A stretch of DNA of 12,384 bases from Oxalobacteraceae bacterium (GTDB lineage Bacteria; Pseudomonadota; Gammaproteobacteria; Burkholderiales; Burkholderiaceae_D), in the NCBI GenBank assembly GCA_003537575.1, contig DPRS01000025.1, positions 170,591-182,974 of the forward strand, written 5' to 3'. A program made the position numbers and the translations under genes. Each line of letters starts with the position of its first letter. Within the stretch, counting starts at the first letter, position 1. The notes beneath the pieces were generated by a model. It was not told the DNA's origin. It did not search any database and saw only the letters and a program-made list of their open reading frames with translations. This document shows positions 6,275 to 12,384 of the stretch, one piece after another.

Positions 6275-7507
6275 TTAAAAATTCCCCAAAAACCATTCCT
6301 TCATGCGCTGCCAGATCGCCTTCGCCGAACCGTCCTGGCGGCTGACGATGTGGCCGCGCAGGTACTGCTTCTTTGCTTCCAACAGCAATCCCAGCACGGT
6401 AGCGTAGCGCGGACTGCGCACCACGTCGGCCAGCTGGCCGCTGTATTCGGGCGTGCCCAGGCGGGTCGGCTTGAGGAAGATATCCTCGGCCATTTCCACC
6501 ATGCCCGGCATCATGGATGAGCCGCCGGTCAGCACGATGCCGGAGGACAGCACCTCCTCGTAACCCGATTCGCGCACCACCTGGTGCACCAGCGCGAACA
6601 GTTCTTCGACGCGCGGCTCGATCACCGCCGCCAGTGCCTGGCGCGACAGGGTGCGCGAACCGCGGTCCCCCAGGCCCGGCACTTCCAGCGTTTCATTGGG
6701 ATCGGCCAGCACCTGCTTGGCGACGCCGTAGCGCAGCTTGATTTCCTCGGCTTCCGCAGTCGGCGTGCGCAGCGCCATGGCGATGTCGTTGGTGATCTGG
6801 TCGCCGGCGATCGGGATCACTGCCGTGTGGCGGATCGCGCCTTCGGTAAAGACCGCGACGTCGGTGGTGCCGCCGCCCATGTCGACCAGCACCACGCCCA
6901 GCTCTTTCTCGTCCGGCGTCAGCACCGCGTCAGCCGAGGCCATCGGCTGCAGGATCAGGTCAGACACTTCCAGGCCGCAGCGGCGCACGCACTTGACGAT
7001 GTTCTGCACTGCAGACACCGCGCCGGTGACGATATGCACCTTTACTTCCAGGCGAATGCCGCTCATGCCGATCGGCTCGCGCACATCTTCCTGGCTATCG
7101 ACGATGAATTCCTGCGGCACCGTGTGCAGCAGCTGCTGGTCGGTGGGAATGTTGACCGCCTTGGCGGTTTCGATGACGCGGGCGACGTCGGTGGCGGTCA
7201 CTTCCTTGTCCTTGATCGCCACCATGCCGCTCGAATTGAAGCTGCGGATATGGCTGCCGGCGATGCCGGTGAAGACATTCCGGATCTTGCAATCCGCCAT
7301 CAGCTCGGCTTCCTCGAGCGCGCGCTGGATCGATTCGACGGTCGCTTCGATATTGACCACGACGCCTTTCTTCAGGCCCTTCGACTCGTGCTGGCCGAGG
7401 CCGATCACTTCATGCCGGCCATTGGGCATCACTTCAGCCACCACCGCCACCACCTTGGAGGTGCCGATGTCCAGACCGACGATCAGATTTTTTGCGTCTT
7501 TTGTCAT
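6275..7507 (-). CDS. ftsA: FtsA, actin-like divisome membrane anchor
   Basis: FtsA tethers FtsZ to the cytoplasmic membrane and recruits later division proteins. The 410-residue protein shows the actin/Hsp70 ATPase motifs in order: phosphate-1 GLDIGTSKVVAVV (11-23), phosphate-2 VDMGGGTTDVAVF (about 208-220) and the adenosine motif GIVLTGGSSMMPG (323-335). The FtsA-specific 1C subdomain lies at about 84-165. The C-terminus AIWQRMKEWFLGNF is a textbook amphipathic membrane-targeting helix with Trp and Phe on one face and Arg/Lys on the other. Length is close to the E. coli protein (420). The ATG is one nt after the ftsQ stop (TAACATG), so translation is probably coupled; the nearest purine-rich site is GGGGAAAA, about 13 nt upstream inside ftsQ. 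A 97-nt spacer leads to ftsZ. Nothing appears truncated. Confidence 0.97.
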   Translation of the reverse strand: MTKDAKNLIVGLDIGTSKVVAVVAEVMPNGRHEVIGLGQHESKGLKKGVVVNIEATVESIQRALEEAELMADCKIRNVFTGIAGSHIRSFNSSGMVAIKDKEVTATDVARVIETAKAVNIPTDQQLLHTVPQEFIVDSQEDVREPIGMSGIRLEVKVHIVTGAVSAVQNIVKCVRRCGLEVSDLILQPMASADAVLTPDEKELGVVLVDMGGGTTDVAVFTEGAIRHTAVIPIAGDQITNDIAMALRTPTAEAEEIKLRYGVAKQVLADPNETLEVPGLGDRGSRTLSRQALAAVIEPRVEELFALVHQVVRESGYEEVLSSGIVLTGGSSMMPGMVEMAEDIFLKPTRLGTPEYSGQLADVVRSPRYATVLGLLLEAKKQYLRGHIVSRQDGSAKAIWQRMKEWFLGNF

Positions 7508-7508
7508 G

Positions 7509-8270
7509 TTATTTCGTTTTCCCCATTCCCAATGCCAGACCGCCAGCCTTCAGTGCCATGCCGTTCGGATAGCGCATATCAACGTTTTCGATCCGGTCCT
7601 GCAGCCGCGCCACCAGCTGCGGATACACCGCCACCAGCCGCTCGACACGTTCCTTCAAAGTGGTGCTGGTTTGTTCGCGTCCCAGTTCCACTGTCATGCC
7701 ATTGTCCAGCCTTACCGTCCAGGCATAGCGGCTCGATAGCTGCACCGCTTCCGGCGCCAGGTTCACCGCCGCGAACCATGCCTGCAATTCGTGGTAGCGT
7801 GTCAGCACTTCCTTCTCGCTGCCGTTGGGGCCTGCGAACTCCGGCAAATCGCCGTCTTCCTCCGCTTCGGCCAGGTTGGCGACGAACACCTCGCCCTGGA
7901 CCGACAGCAGGCGCCCCTCCTGCCCCCAGGTTGCCAGCGGCACATGCTCTTCGAGAGTCACCACCAGGCGATTGGGCCATTCGCGTCGCACGGCAGCCTT
8001 GCGGACCCAGGGCACCGACTCGAAAGCGACGCGCACCGCATTCAGATCGACGGTAAAGAAATTTCCCTTGATGCGCGGCACCGCCGTGCTCCTGACGGTG
8101 GAAGCATTCACGCGCCGCAATTCCTTGCCGGAGCCTTCGATGCGGATTTCCTTTAGCGTGAACATCGGCCGCTGCGCCAGCCACCACAGGCCGCCGCCCA
8201 GCAATGCGAGCACGAACAAAACCAGCAAGGTGCCGGTTGCCGCATTCAACATTTTGACGTCGTGCCACAT
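7509..8270 (-). CDS. ftsQ: FtsQ, divisome scaffold (DivIB/POTRA) membrane protein
   Basis: FtsQ is a bitopic inner-membrane protein that links the cytoplasmic ring to the periplasmic FtsB-FtsL-FtsW-FtsI complex. The 253-residue sequence has a short cytoplasmic N-terminus, one membrane span (about 11-32, LLVLFVLALLGGGLWW core), and a POTRA domain (about 36-106) starting FTLKEIRIEG and containing VPWVRKAAVRREWPNRLVVTLEEH, the most conserved FtsQ stretch. The beta domain extends to ~240, with the typical WTVRLDNGMTVELGR and RLQDRIENVDMRYPNG segments. It starts 18 nt after the ddl stop. The upstream AAGGG is about 16 nt from the ATG, so the ribosome site is weak, consistent with the low copy number known for FtsQ; an in-frame ATG at codon 7 has no better site. 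The order ddl-ftsQ-ftsA-ftsZ supports the call. Confidence 0.95.
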   Translation of the reverse strand: MWHDVKMLNAATGTLLVLFVLALLGGGLWWLAQRPMFTLKEIRIEGSGKELRRVNASTVRSTAVPRIKGNFFTVDLNAVRVAFESVPWVRKAAVRREWPNRLVVTLEEHVPLATWGQEGRLLSVQGEVFVANLAEAEEDGDLPEFAGPNGSEKEVLTRYHELQAWFAAVNLAPEAVQLSSRYAWTVRLDNGMTVELGREQTSTTLKERVERLVAVYPQLVARLQDRIENVDMRYPNGMALKAGGLALGMGKTK

Positions 8271-8288
8271 GGTATTCGCGCTATGCCC

Positions 8289-9281
8289 TTATTCCGCTTT
8301 CCAGTCCGGCGACGCGTGCAACTCCAGCGCTGCCGAGCCCAGTATTTCGACGCACAAATCCTCATAACTGACGCCTGAAGCCTTGGCCGACATCGGCACC
8401 AGCGAATGCCCGGTCATGCCCGGTGACGAATTCAGCTCCAGCAGATAAGGCTCATTATCGGTGGCACGCAGCATGAAATCGACGCGCGCCCAGCCGGCGC
8501 AGCCCACCGCGTTGAATGCGCGTACCGCCAGTGCCTGAATCTTCAGTGCCCGCTCGGTATCCAGCGGCGCCGGGCACAGGTACTGGGTATCGTCGCTGAA
8601 ATACTTGTTCTGATAGTCGTAGTTGCCTTGGGGCGCGCGGATCTCCACGATCGGCAGGGCGCGTGCAGTGCGCCCCTTGCCCAGCACCGGCACGGTCAGT
8701 TCACGGCCGCTGATGAATTCCTCGGCCAGCACCGCTTCGTCATACCTGGCGCAGTGCGCAAACCCGGTTTCCAGTTCGGCTGCGCTGTTGACCTTGCTGA
8801 TGCCGATGGTCGACCCTTCATGCGGCGCCTTGAGCATCAGCGGCATGCCAAGCTCCGCGACAGCCGCGTGAAGCTCCGCCGGCGGCGTCATTTGCGCATC
8901 GAACACCTTGAAGCGCGGCGTCGGCAAGCCGTGCGAGAGCCAGATGCGCTTGGTCATCACCTTGTCCATGGCAATTGCAGATGCCATCACACCGGAACCG
9001 GTGTACGGGATGCCCAGCTGTTCGAGCGCACCCTGCAGGCTGCCGTCCTCGCCGTAGCGGCCATGCAGCGCTATAAATACGCGGTCAAACTTTTCCGCCG
9101 CCAGCTCGGCCAGGCTGCGCAGCCCGGTGTCAAAACCGTGCGCATCGACACCCTTGCTGCGCAAGGCCTGCAGTACGCCGGCGCCCGACATCAGGGATAC
9201 TTCGCGCTCGGCAGAGCGGCCGCCGTACAGCACGCCGACTTTTCCGAATTCCTTGATCATTTTCATTTCATCCATTTTCAT
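8289..9281 (-). CDS. ddlB: D-alanine--D-alanine ligase
   Basis: Ddl is a cytoplasmic ATP-grasp enzyme that joins two D-alanines for the peptidoglycan stem peptide. The 330-residue frame has YGGRSAEREVSLMSG (19-33; Glu25 matches E. coli Glu15), LHGRYGEDGSLQG (about 72-84), the ATP-grasp loop KAPHEGSTIG (151-160), ELTVPVL (194-200), YDYQNKY (221-227) and ELNSSPGMTGHSLVP (282-296). Tyr227 aligns with E. coli Tyr216, which indicates D-Ala rather than D-lactate as second substrate. The usual NTSP or NTxP is NSSP here, a mild change. The start is uncertain: ATG codons at 9281, 9275, 9266 and 9260 are all in frame, none with a strong ribosome site, and family members usually begin nearest the last two. 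No murB lies between murC and ddl in this window. Confidence 0.95.
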   Translation of the reverse strand: MKMDEMKMIKEFGKVGVLYGGRSAEREVSLMSGAGVLQALRSKGVDAHGFDTGLRSLAELAAEKFDRVFIALHGRYGEDGSLQGALEQLGIPYTGSGVMASAIAMDKVMTKRIWLSHGLPTPRFKVFDAQMTPPAELHAAVAELGMPLMLKAPHEGSTIGISKVNSAAELETGFAHCARYDEAVLAEEFISGRELTVPVLGKGRTARALPIVEIRAPQGNYDYQNKYFSDDTQYLCPAPLDTERALKIQALAVRAFNAVGCAGWARVDFMLRATDNEPYLLELNSSPGMTGHSLVPMSAKASGVSYEDLCVEILGSAALELHASPDWKAE

Positions 9282-9283
9282 TT
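9258..9283 (-). repeat. 15-bp tandem near-duplication at the ddl start
   Basis: The 11-mer CATTTTCATTT (plus strand) occurs at 9258-9268 and again at 9273-9283, a period of 15 bp or five codons. As a result the ddl frame opens MKMDE-MKMIK with four in-frame ATG codons. The duplication keeps the frame. Confidence 0.7.
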
Positions 9284-9286
9284 GCG

Positions 9287-9310
9287 TTCATGCATTCATG
9301 CGCTCATGCG
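9287..9310 (-). repeat. Three 8-bp tandem repeats across the murC stop codon
   Basis: The plus strand reads TTCATGCA, TTCATGCG and CTCATGCG in direct succession. On the coding strand each unit carries an ATGA stop/start overlap. The unit nearest murC supplies its TGA stop codon (9306-9304). The array fills most of the 22-nt murC-ddl gap and directly adjoins the 15-bp duplication at the ddl start. Confidence 0.7.
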
Positions 9311-10704
9311 CCTTGCGTGAGCTTGCCCGGTACGGCGCTGATCGAACCCGCGCCCATCGTGACGACCACATCGCCGTCGCGCACCATGTCGAAAATAGTG
9401 CCCGGCATATCGGCGATGTTTTCGACAAACACCGGATCGACCTTGCCCAGCACACGCAAGGCATGTGCCAGCGCCCGGCCATCGGCGGCGACGATAGGCT
9501 GTTCGCCGGCGGCATACACTTCGCCCAGCACCAGCGCATCCACGGTCGACAAGACCTTGATGAAATCCTCGAACAGATCGCGGGTGCGCGTATAGCGATG
9601 CGGCTGGAAAGCCAGCACCAGGCGCCGACCCGGGTAAGCGCCGCGCGCAGCGGCCAGGGTGGCGGCCATTTCCACCGGATGGTGTCCGTAGTCGTCCACC
9701 AGCGTAAACGTGCCGGCGGCCCTGTTTTCGGTCGCCGGAACAGGAATTTCGCCGTAGCGCGTAAAGCGCCGGCCGACACCGCGGAATTCGGCCAGCGCCT
9801 TTTGCGTGGCGGCGTCACTCACATCCAGCTCGCGCGCGATCGCGATCGCCGCGCAGGCGTTCTGCACGTTATGCATGCCCGGCTGGTTCAGGCGCACGTG
9901 CAGCGGCTCATAGCCATCCTGCAGCACCGTGAATTCCATGTGGCTGTTGACCGCGCGCGCGTCGACCGCGCGCACCTGCGCCTCTTCATGGAAGCCGTAA
10001 GTCAGGACCGGCTTGGAAATCTGCGAGATGATTGCGCGCACATGCTGGTCGTCCAGACACAGCACAACCACGCCATAGAAAGGCAGGCGCTGGGTAAATT
10101 CGACGAAAGCCTGCTTCAGCTTGTTGAAGTCCTGGTTATAGGTCTCCATGTGGTCGGCATCGATATTGGTGATGACCTCGATGCACGGCGCCAGATTCAG
10201 GAAAGAGGCATCCGATTCGTCCGCCTCGGCCACCAGGAAGTCGCCCGAGCCCAGCTTGGCGTTGGCGCCGGCGCTGGTGAGTCGGCCGCCGATCACGAAG
10301 GTCGGATCCAGCCCGCCTTCGGCCAGCACGCTGGCCACCAGACTGGTGGTGGTGGTCTTGCCGTGGGTGCCGGCAATCGCGATACCCTGCTTAAGGCGCA
10401 TCAGCTCGGCTAGCATCACGGCACGCGGCACGATGGGGATGCGCTTTTCGCGACCGGCGATGACTTCGGGGTTATCGGCCTTGACCGCGGTGGAAGTGAC
10501 GATGGCATCCGCATCGCCGATATTTTCCGGTGCATGGCCCTGCACCACCCGGGCGCCGAGGCTGACCAGGCGCTGGGTGACGGCATTACTGCCCAGGTCG
10601 GAGCCGGAAACGCCGTAGCCGAGGTTGAGCAGCACTTCGGCGATGCCGCTCATGCCAGAGCCGCCGATACCGACGAAATGAATGTTTTTGACCTTGTGTT
10701 TCAT
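9304..10704 (-). CDS. murC: MurC, UDP-N-acetylmuramate--L-alanine ligase
   Basis: MurC is the cytoplasmic ATP-dependent ligase that adds the first amino acid, L-alanine, to UDP-MurNAc. The 466-residue protein shows the three Mur-ligase domains. The N-terminal Rossmann fold has HFVGIGGSGMSGIAEVL (about 9-25), the MurC hallmark. The central ATPase has the P-loop AGTHGKTTTT (111-120), EADESD (160-165) and TNIDADHM (179-186). The C-terminal domain has FRGVGRRF (307-314), DDYGHHP (337-343) and FQPHRYTRT (366-374). Length matches the family (E. coli 491). The ribosome site CAGG lies about six nt before the ATG. It follows murG by 13 nt and precedes ddl by 22 nt, so all three are presumably on one transcript. 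Its stop codon lies in a short tandem-repeat array. Confidence 0.97.
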   Translation of the reverse strand: MKHKVKNIHFVGIGGSGMSGIAEVLLNLGYGVSGSDLGSNAVTQRLVSLGARVVQGHAPENIGDADAIVTSTAVKADNPEVIAGREKRIPIVPRAVMLAELMRLKQGIAIAGTHGKTTTTSLVASVLAEGGLDPTFVIGGRLTSAGANAKLGSGDFLVAEADESDASFLNLAPCIEVITNIDADHMETYNQDFNKLKQAFVEFTQRLPFYGVVVLCLDDQHVRAIISQISKPVLTYGFHEEAQVRAVDARAVNSHMEFTVLQDGYEPLHVRLNQPGMHNVQNACAAIAIARELDVSDAATQKALAEFRGVGRRFTRYGEIPVPATENRAAGTFTLVDDYGHHPVEMAATLAAARGAYPGRRLVLAFQPHRYTRTRDLFEDFIKVLSTVDALVLGEVYAAGEQPIVAADGRALAHALRVLGKVDPVFVENIADMPGTIFDMVRDGDVVVTMGAGSISAVPGKLTQGA

Positions 10705-10717
10705 TAATACCTGCTGG

Positions 10718-11785
10718 TTATGCTATTTGTTCGAGGACCTGCGCGATTGCCTGATTGGCGTCGCGCCGGCCGTTTTCATGGGCTGCCTGCGCCATTGCCA
10801 GGCAATCCTCCCGTGTCAGTTTCTGCAACAGCTGCGCCAGGCTCTGCGGATTCAGCCCGGTCTGCGGCAGATGGATCGCGGCTTTCTGGCCAGCCATCCA
10901 GATGGCGTTGTCGCGCTGGTGCGTCGTAGTCGAGGCCAGCAGCGGCACCAGCACGCTGGCCACGCCAGCCGCCGTCAGCTCCGACACCGTGATGGCGCCG
11001 GCGCGGCAGATCACCAGGTCCGCCTCGGCGTAACGGCGCGCCATGTCGTCGATGAACGGCAGCACGTCCGCCTGCACGTTCGCCGCCGCATACGCTGCGC
11101 GCAAGGCATCGATATGCTGCTTGCCCGATTGATGCACCACCAGCGGCCGCGCCGCCGCCGGCATGGCGACCAAGGCCTGCGGCACGCATTCGTTCAATAC
11201 CCGGGCGCCCAGGCTGCCGCCGACCACCAGGATGCGCAACGGGCCGGAACGGCCGGCGTAACGCTCGGCCGGCGCCGGCAGCCGCAGAATTTCATCGCGC
11301 ACCGGATTGCCGGTGACCTGCGCCTTGCCGGCGGCCTTGCCGAAATCCGCCGGGAATCCGAACAGCACGCGGCTTGCCGCCCCGCTCAAGGTTTTGTTCG
11401 ACAACAGCAGCGCGGCGTCGGCATTCACCAGCACCAGGGGCACTCCGCGCAGCTTCGCCATCAGCCCGCCCGGCACGGTCACGTAACCGCCCATGCCCAA
11501 CACCACGTCCGGCTTGCGGCGCCCGATGATGCGCGCGCAGGCGATAAAACTCGCGGCCATCTTGCCGACGCCTGACAGCGTGTGCTTCCAGCCCTTGCCG
11601 CGCAGGCCGGCGAAATCGATCGCATCCATCTCGATGCCGTGCTTCGGCACCAGCTCGCGTTCCATGCCGTGCGCCGTGCCCAGCCATGACACCTGCCAGC
11701 CGCGCTCGCGCATGGTCTGTGCAATCGCCAGGCCGGGGAAGATGTGCCCGCCGGTGCCGGCCGCCATGATCAGAAGACGCTTCAT
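10718..11785 (-). CDS. murG: MurG, lipid II-forming GlcNAc transferase (atypical donor/acceptor loop)
   Basis: MurG is a peripheral inner-membrane GT-B (GT28) glycosyltransferase that adds GlcNAc from UDP-GlcNAc to lipid I. The 355-residue protein has the glycine loop AAGTGGHIFPGLA (8-20, His14), GLRGKGWK (60-67), VLGMGGYVTVPGG (95-107), TGNPVR (158-163), the second glycine loop VVGGSLGARVLNE (187-199) and the UDP-binding CRAGAITVSEL (260-270, Glu269) followed by THQRDNA (288-294). The segment that normally reads HEQN(A/S/G)xAGxxN is instead VNADAALLLSN (120-130): the His, Glu and Asn that family knowledge lists as near-invariant are absent, while the final Asn is kept. All other signatures are intact and the frame is clean. 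The start overlaps the ftsW stop (ATGA), with GGAGG eight nt upstream. Identity as MurG is firm; the divergence is treated as a finding. Confidence 0.95.
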   Translation of the reverse strand: MKRLLIMAAGTGGHIFPGLAIAQTMRERGWQVSWLGTAHGMERELVPKHGIEMDAIDFAGLRGKGWKHTLSGVGKMAASFIACARIIGRRKPDVVLGMGGYVTVPGGLMAKLRGVPLVLVNADAALLLSNKTLSGAASRVLFGFPADFGKAAGKAQVTGNPVRDEILRLPAPAERYAGRSGPLRILVVGGSLGARVLNECVPQALVAMPAAARPLVVHQSGKQHIDALRAAYAAANVQADVLPFIDDMARRYAEADLVICRAGAITVSELTAAGVASVLVPLLASTTTHQRDNAIWMAGQKAAIHLPQTGLNPQSLAQLLQKLTREDCLAMAQAAHENGRRDANQAIAQVLEQIA

Positions 11786-12384
11786 ACGCGGCCTCCTCTC
11801 ATCAGCACCCTATTCTCAAAATCAATCCGTAACAAAATCGCCAAACCCACACAGTTAATCAGTACTCCGGACCCGCCATAGCTCATCAGCGGCAGGGTCA
11901 GTCCCTTGGTCGGCAGCAGGCCGAGATTGACGCCCATGTTGATGAAGGCTTGCACACCAATCCAGATGCCGATGCCCTTGGCGGTCAGGCCGGCAAAAGT
12001 CTGATCCACGGCGATCGCATGGCGGCCGATCTCGAAAGAGCGTTTGACGATCCAGTAAAATAATGCCACCACCACCATCACCCCTACGAATCCAAGCTCT
12101 TCGCCGATGACAGCCAGCAGAAAATCCGTGTGCGCCTCCGGCAGGTAATGCAGCTTTTCGACGCTGCCGCCCAGGCCAACGCCAAACCATTCGCCGCGGC
12201 CGAAGGCGATCAGCGAATGCGACAACTGATAAGCCTTGCCCAGGGCGTTCTCCTCTTCCCACGGGTTGAGGTAGGCGAAAATCCGTTCGCGCCGCCACGG
12301 TGACAGCAAGATCACCATGGTGAACATGCCGACCAGGGTGGCGGCGATGCCGCCGAACCAGATGCCGTTGATGCCGCCCAAAAA
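11782..12384 (-). CDS. ftsW: FtsW, septal SEDS peptidoglycan polymerase (C-terminal 200 residues; N-terminus beyond window)
   Basis: FtsW is the multi-spanning SEDS glycosyltransferase that polymerises lipid II at the septum with FtsI (PBP3). The window holds 200 residues, roughly the C-terminal half, entering in frame at 12384 with no start codon. Visible are a membrane segment (GGIAATLVGMFTMVILL), the cytoplasmic RRERIFAYLNPW loop typical of FtsW, the family signature HYLPEAHTDFLLAVIGEELGFVG whose Asp in AHTDF corresponds to the catalytic Asp297 of E. coli FtsW, and then three more hydrophobic segments with KGLTLPLMSYGGSG, the conserved SEDS C-terminal motif. The LNPWEEE and AHTDF motifs and the location directly before murG favour FtsW over RodA. 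The protein ends ENRVLMRGGRV in a basic cytoplasmic tail whose stop codon overlaps the murG start. Confidence 0.96.
   Translation of the reverse strand, partial: FLGGINGIWFGGIAATLVGMFTMVILLSPWRRERIFAYLNPWEEENALGKAYQLSHSLIAFGRGEWFGVGLGGSVEKLHYLPEAHTDFLLAVIGEELGFVGVMVVVALFYWIVKRSFEIGRHAIAVDQTFAGLTAKGIGIWIGVQAFINMGVNLGLLPTKGLTLPLMSYGGSGVLINCVGLAILLRIDFENRVLMRGGRV

Noticed and set aside
6584..8056. 490-codon plus-strand open frame opposite ftsA and ftsQ
   Set aside because: It spans the antisense of two clear genes and turns into Pro/Arg/Ser-rich sequence; no family features.
1..12384. Search for a novel system, mobile element, CRISPR array, tRNA/rRNA or phage-type gene
   Set aside because: Coding sequence of known dcw, lpxC and sec genes fills about 95% of the window with uniform composition; no transposase, integrase, regularly spaced repeat array or RNA gene is visible.

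Overview
This window is a stretch of chromosomal housekeeping DNA from a betaproteobacterium. Gene order and protein sequences fit the order Burkholderiales best, most likely an Oxalobacteraceae-type organism (Herminiimonas, Collimonas or Herbaspirillum-like). That placement rests on recognised protein motifs and synteny; no search was run. It holds the distal part of the division and cell wall (dcw) cluster and the block that commonly follows it. Every gene except one is read from the minus strand, so transcription runs from high to low coordinates.

In transcription order: the 3' end of ftsW (cut by the right edge), murG, murC, ddl, ftsQ, ftsA and ftsZ. These are tightly packed: ftsW/murG overlap by ATGA, ftsQ and ftsA are 1 nt apart, and the other gaps up to ftsA are 13 to 22 nt. 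Next come a 97-nt ftsA-ftsZ spacer with a strong hairpin, ftsZ, a 173-nt spacer with a 14-bp-arm palindrome, a Prx5-type peroxiredoxin gene, and lpxC. A DUF721/DciA-like gene lies on the plus strand, convergent with lpxC and divergent from a membrane-anchored M23 (LytM) peptidase gene. After a 220-nt spacer, secA begins and is cut by the left edge.

The genes work together in envelope growth. MurC and Ddl make cytoplasmic peptidoglycan precursors, MurG makes lipid II, and FtsW polymerises septal glycan. FtsQ, FtsA and FtsZ build and anchor the divisome. LpxC commits carbon to lipid A. The M23 protein probably trims or regulates peptidoglycan, SecA drives export, and the DciA-like protein probably helps load the replicative helicase.

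I found no mobile element, CRISPR array, RNA gene or candidate new defence system. The observations worth a second look are a MurG lacking the classic HEQN signature, a REP-like palindrome after ftsZ, a repeat-built murC/ddl junction, a possible leaderless lpxC promoter, and possible RNA structures in the ftsA-ftsZ, prx-lpxC and secA leader regions.
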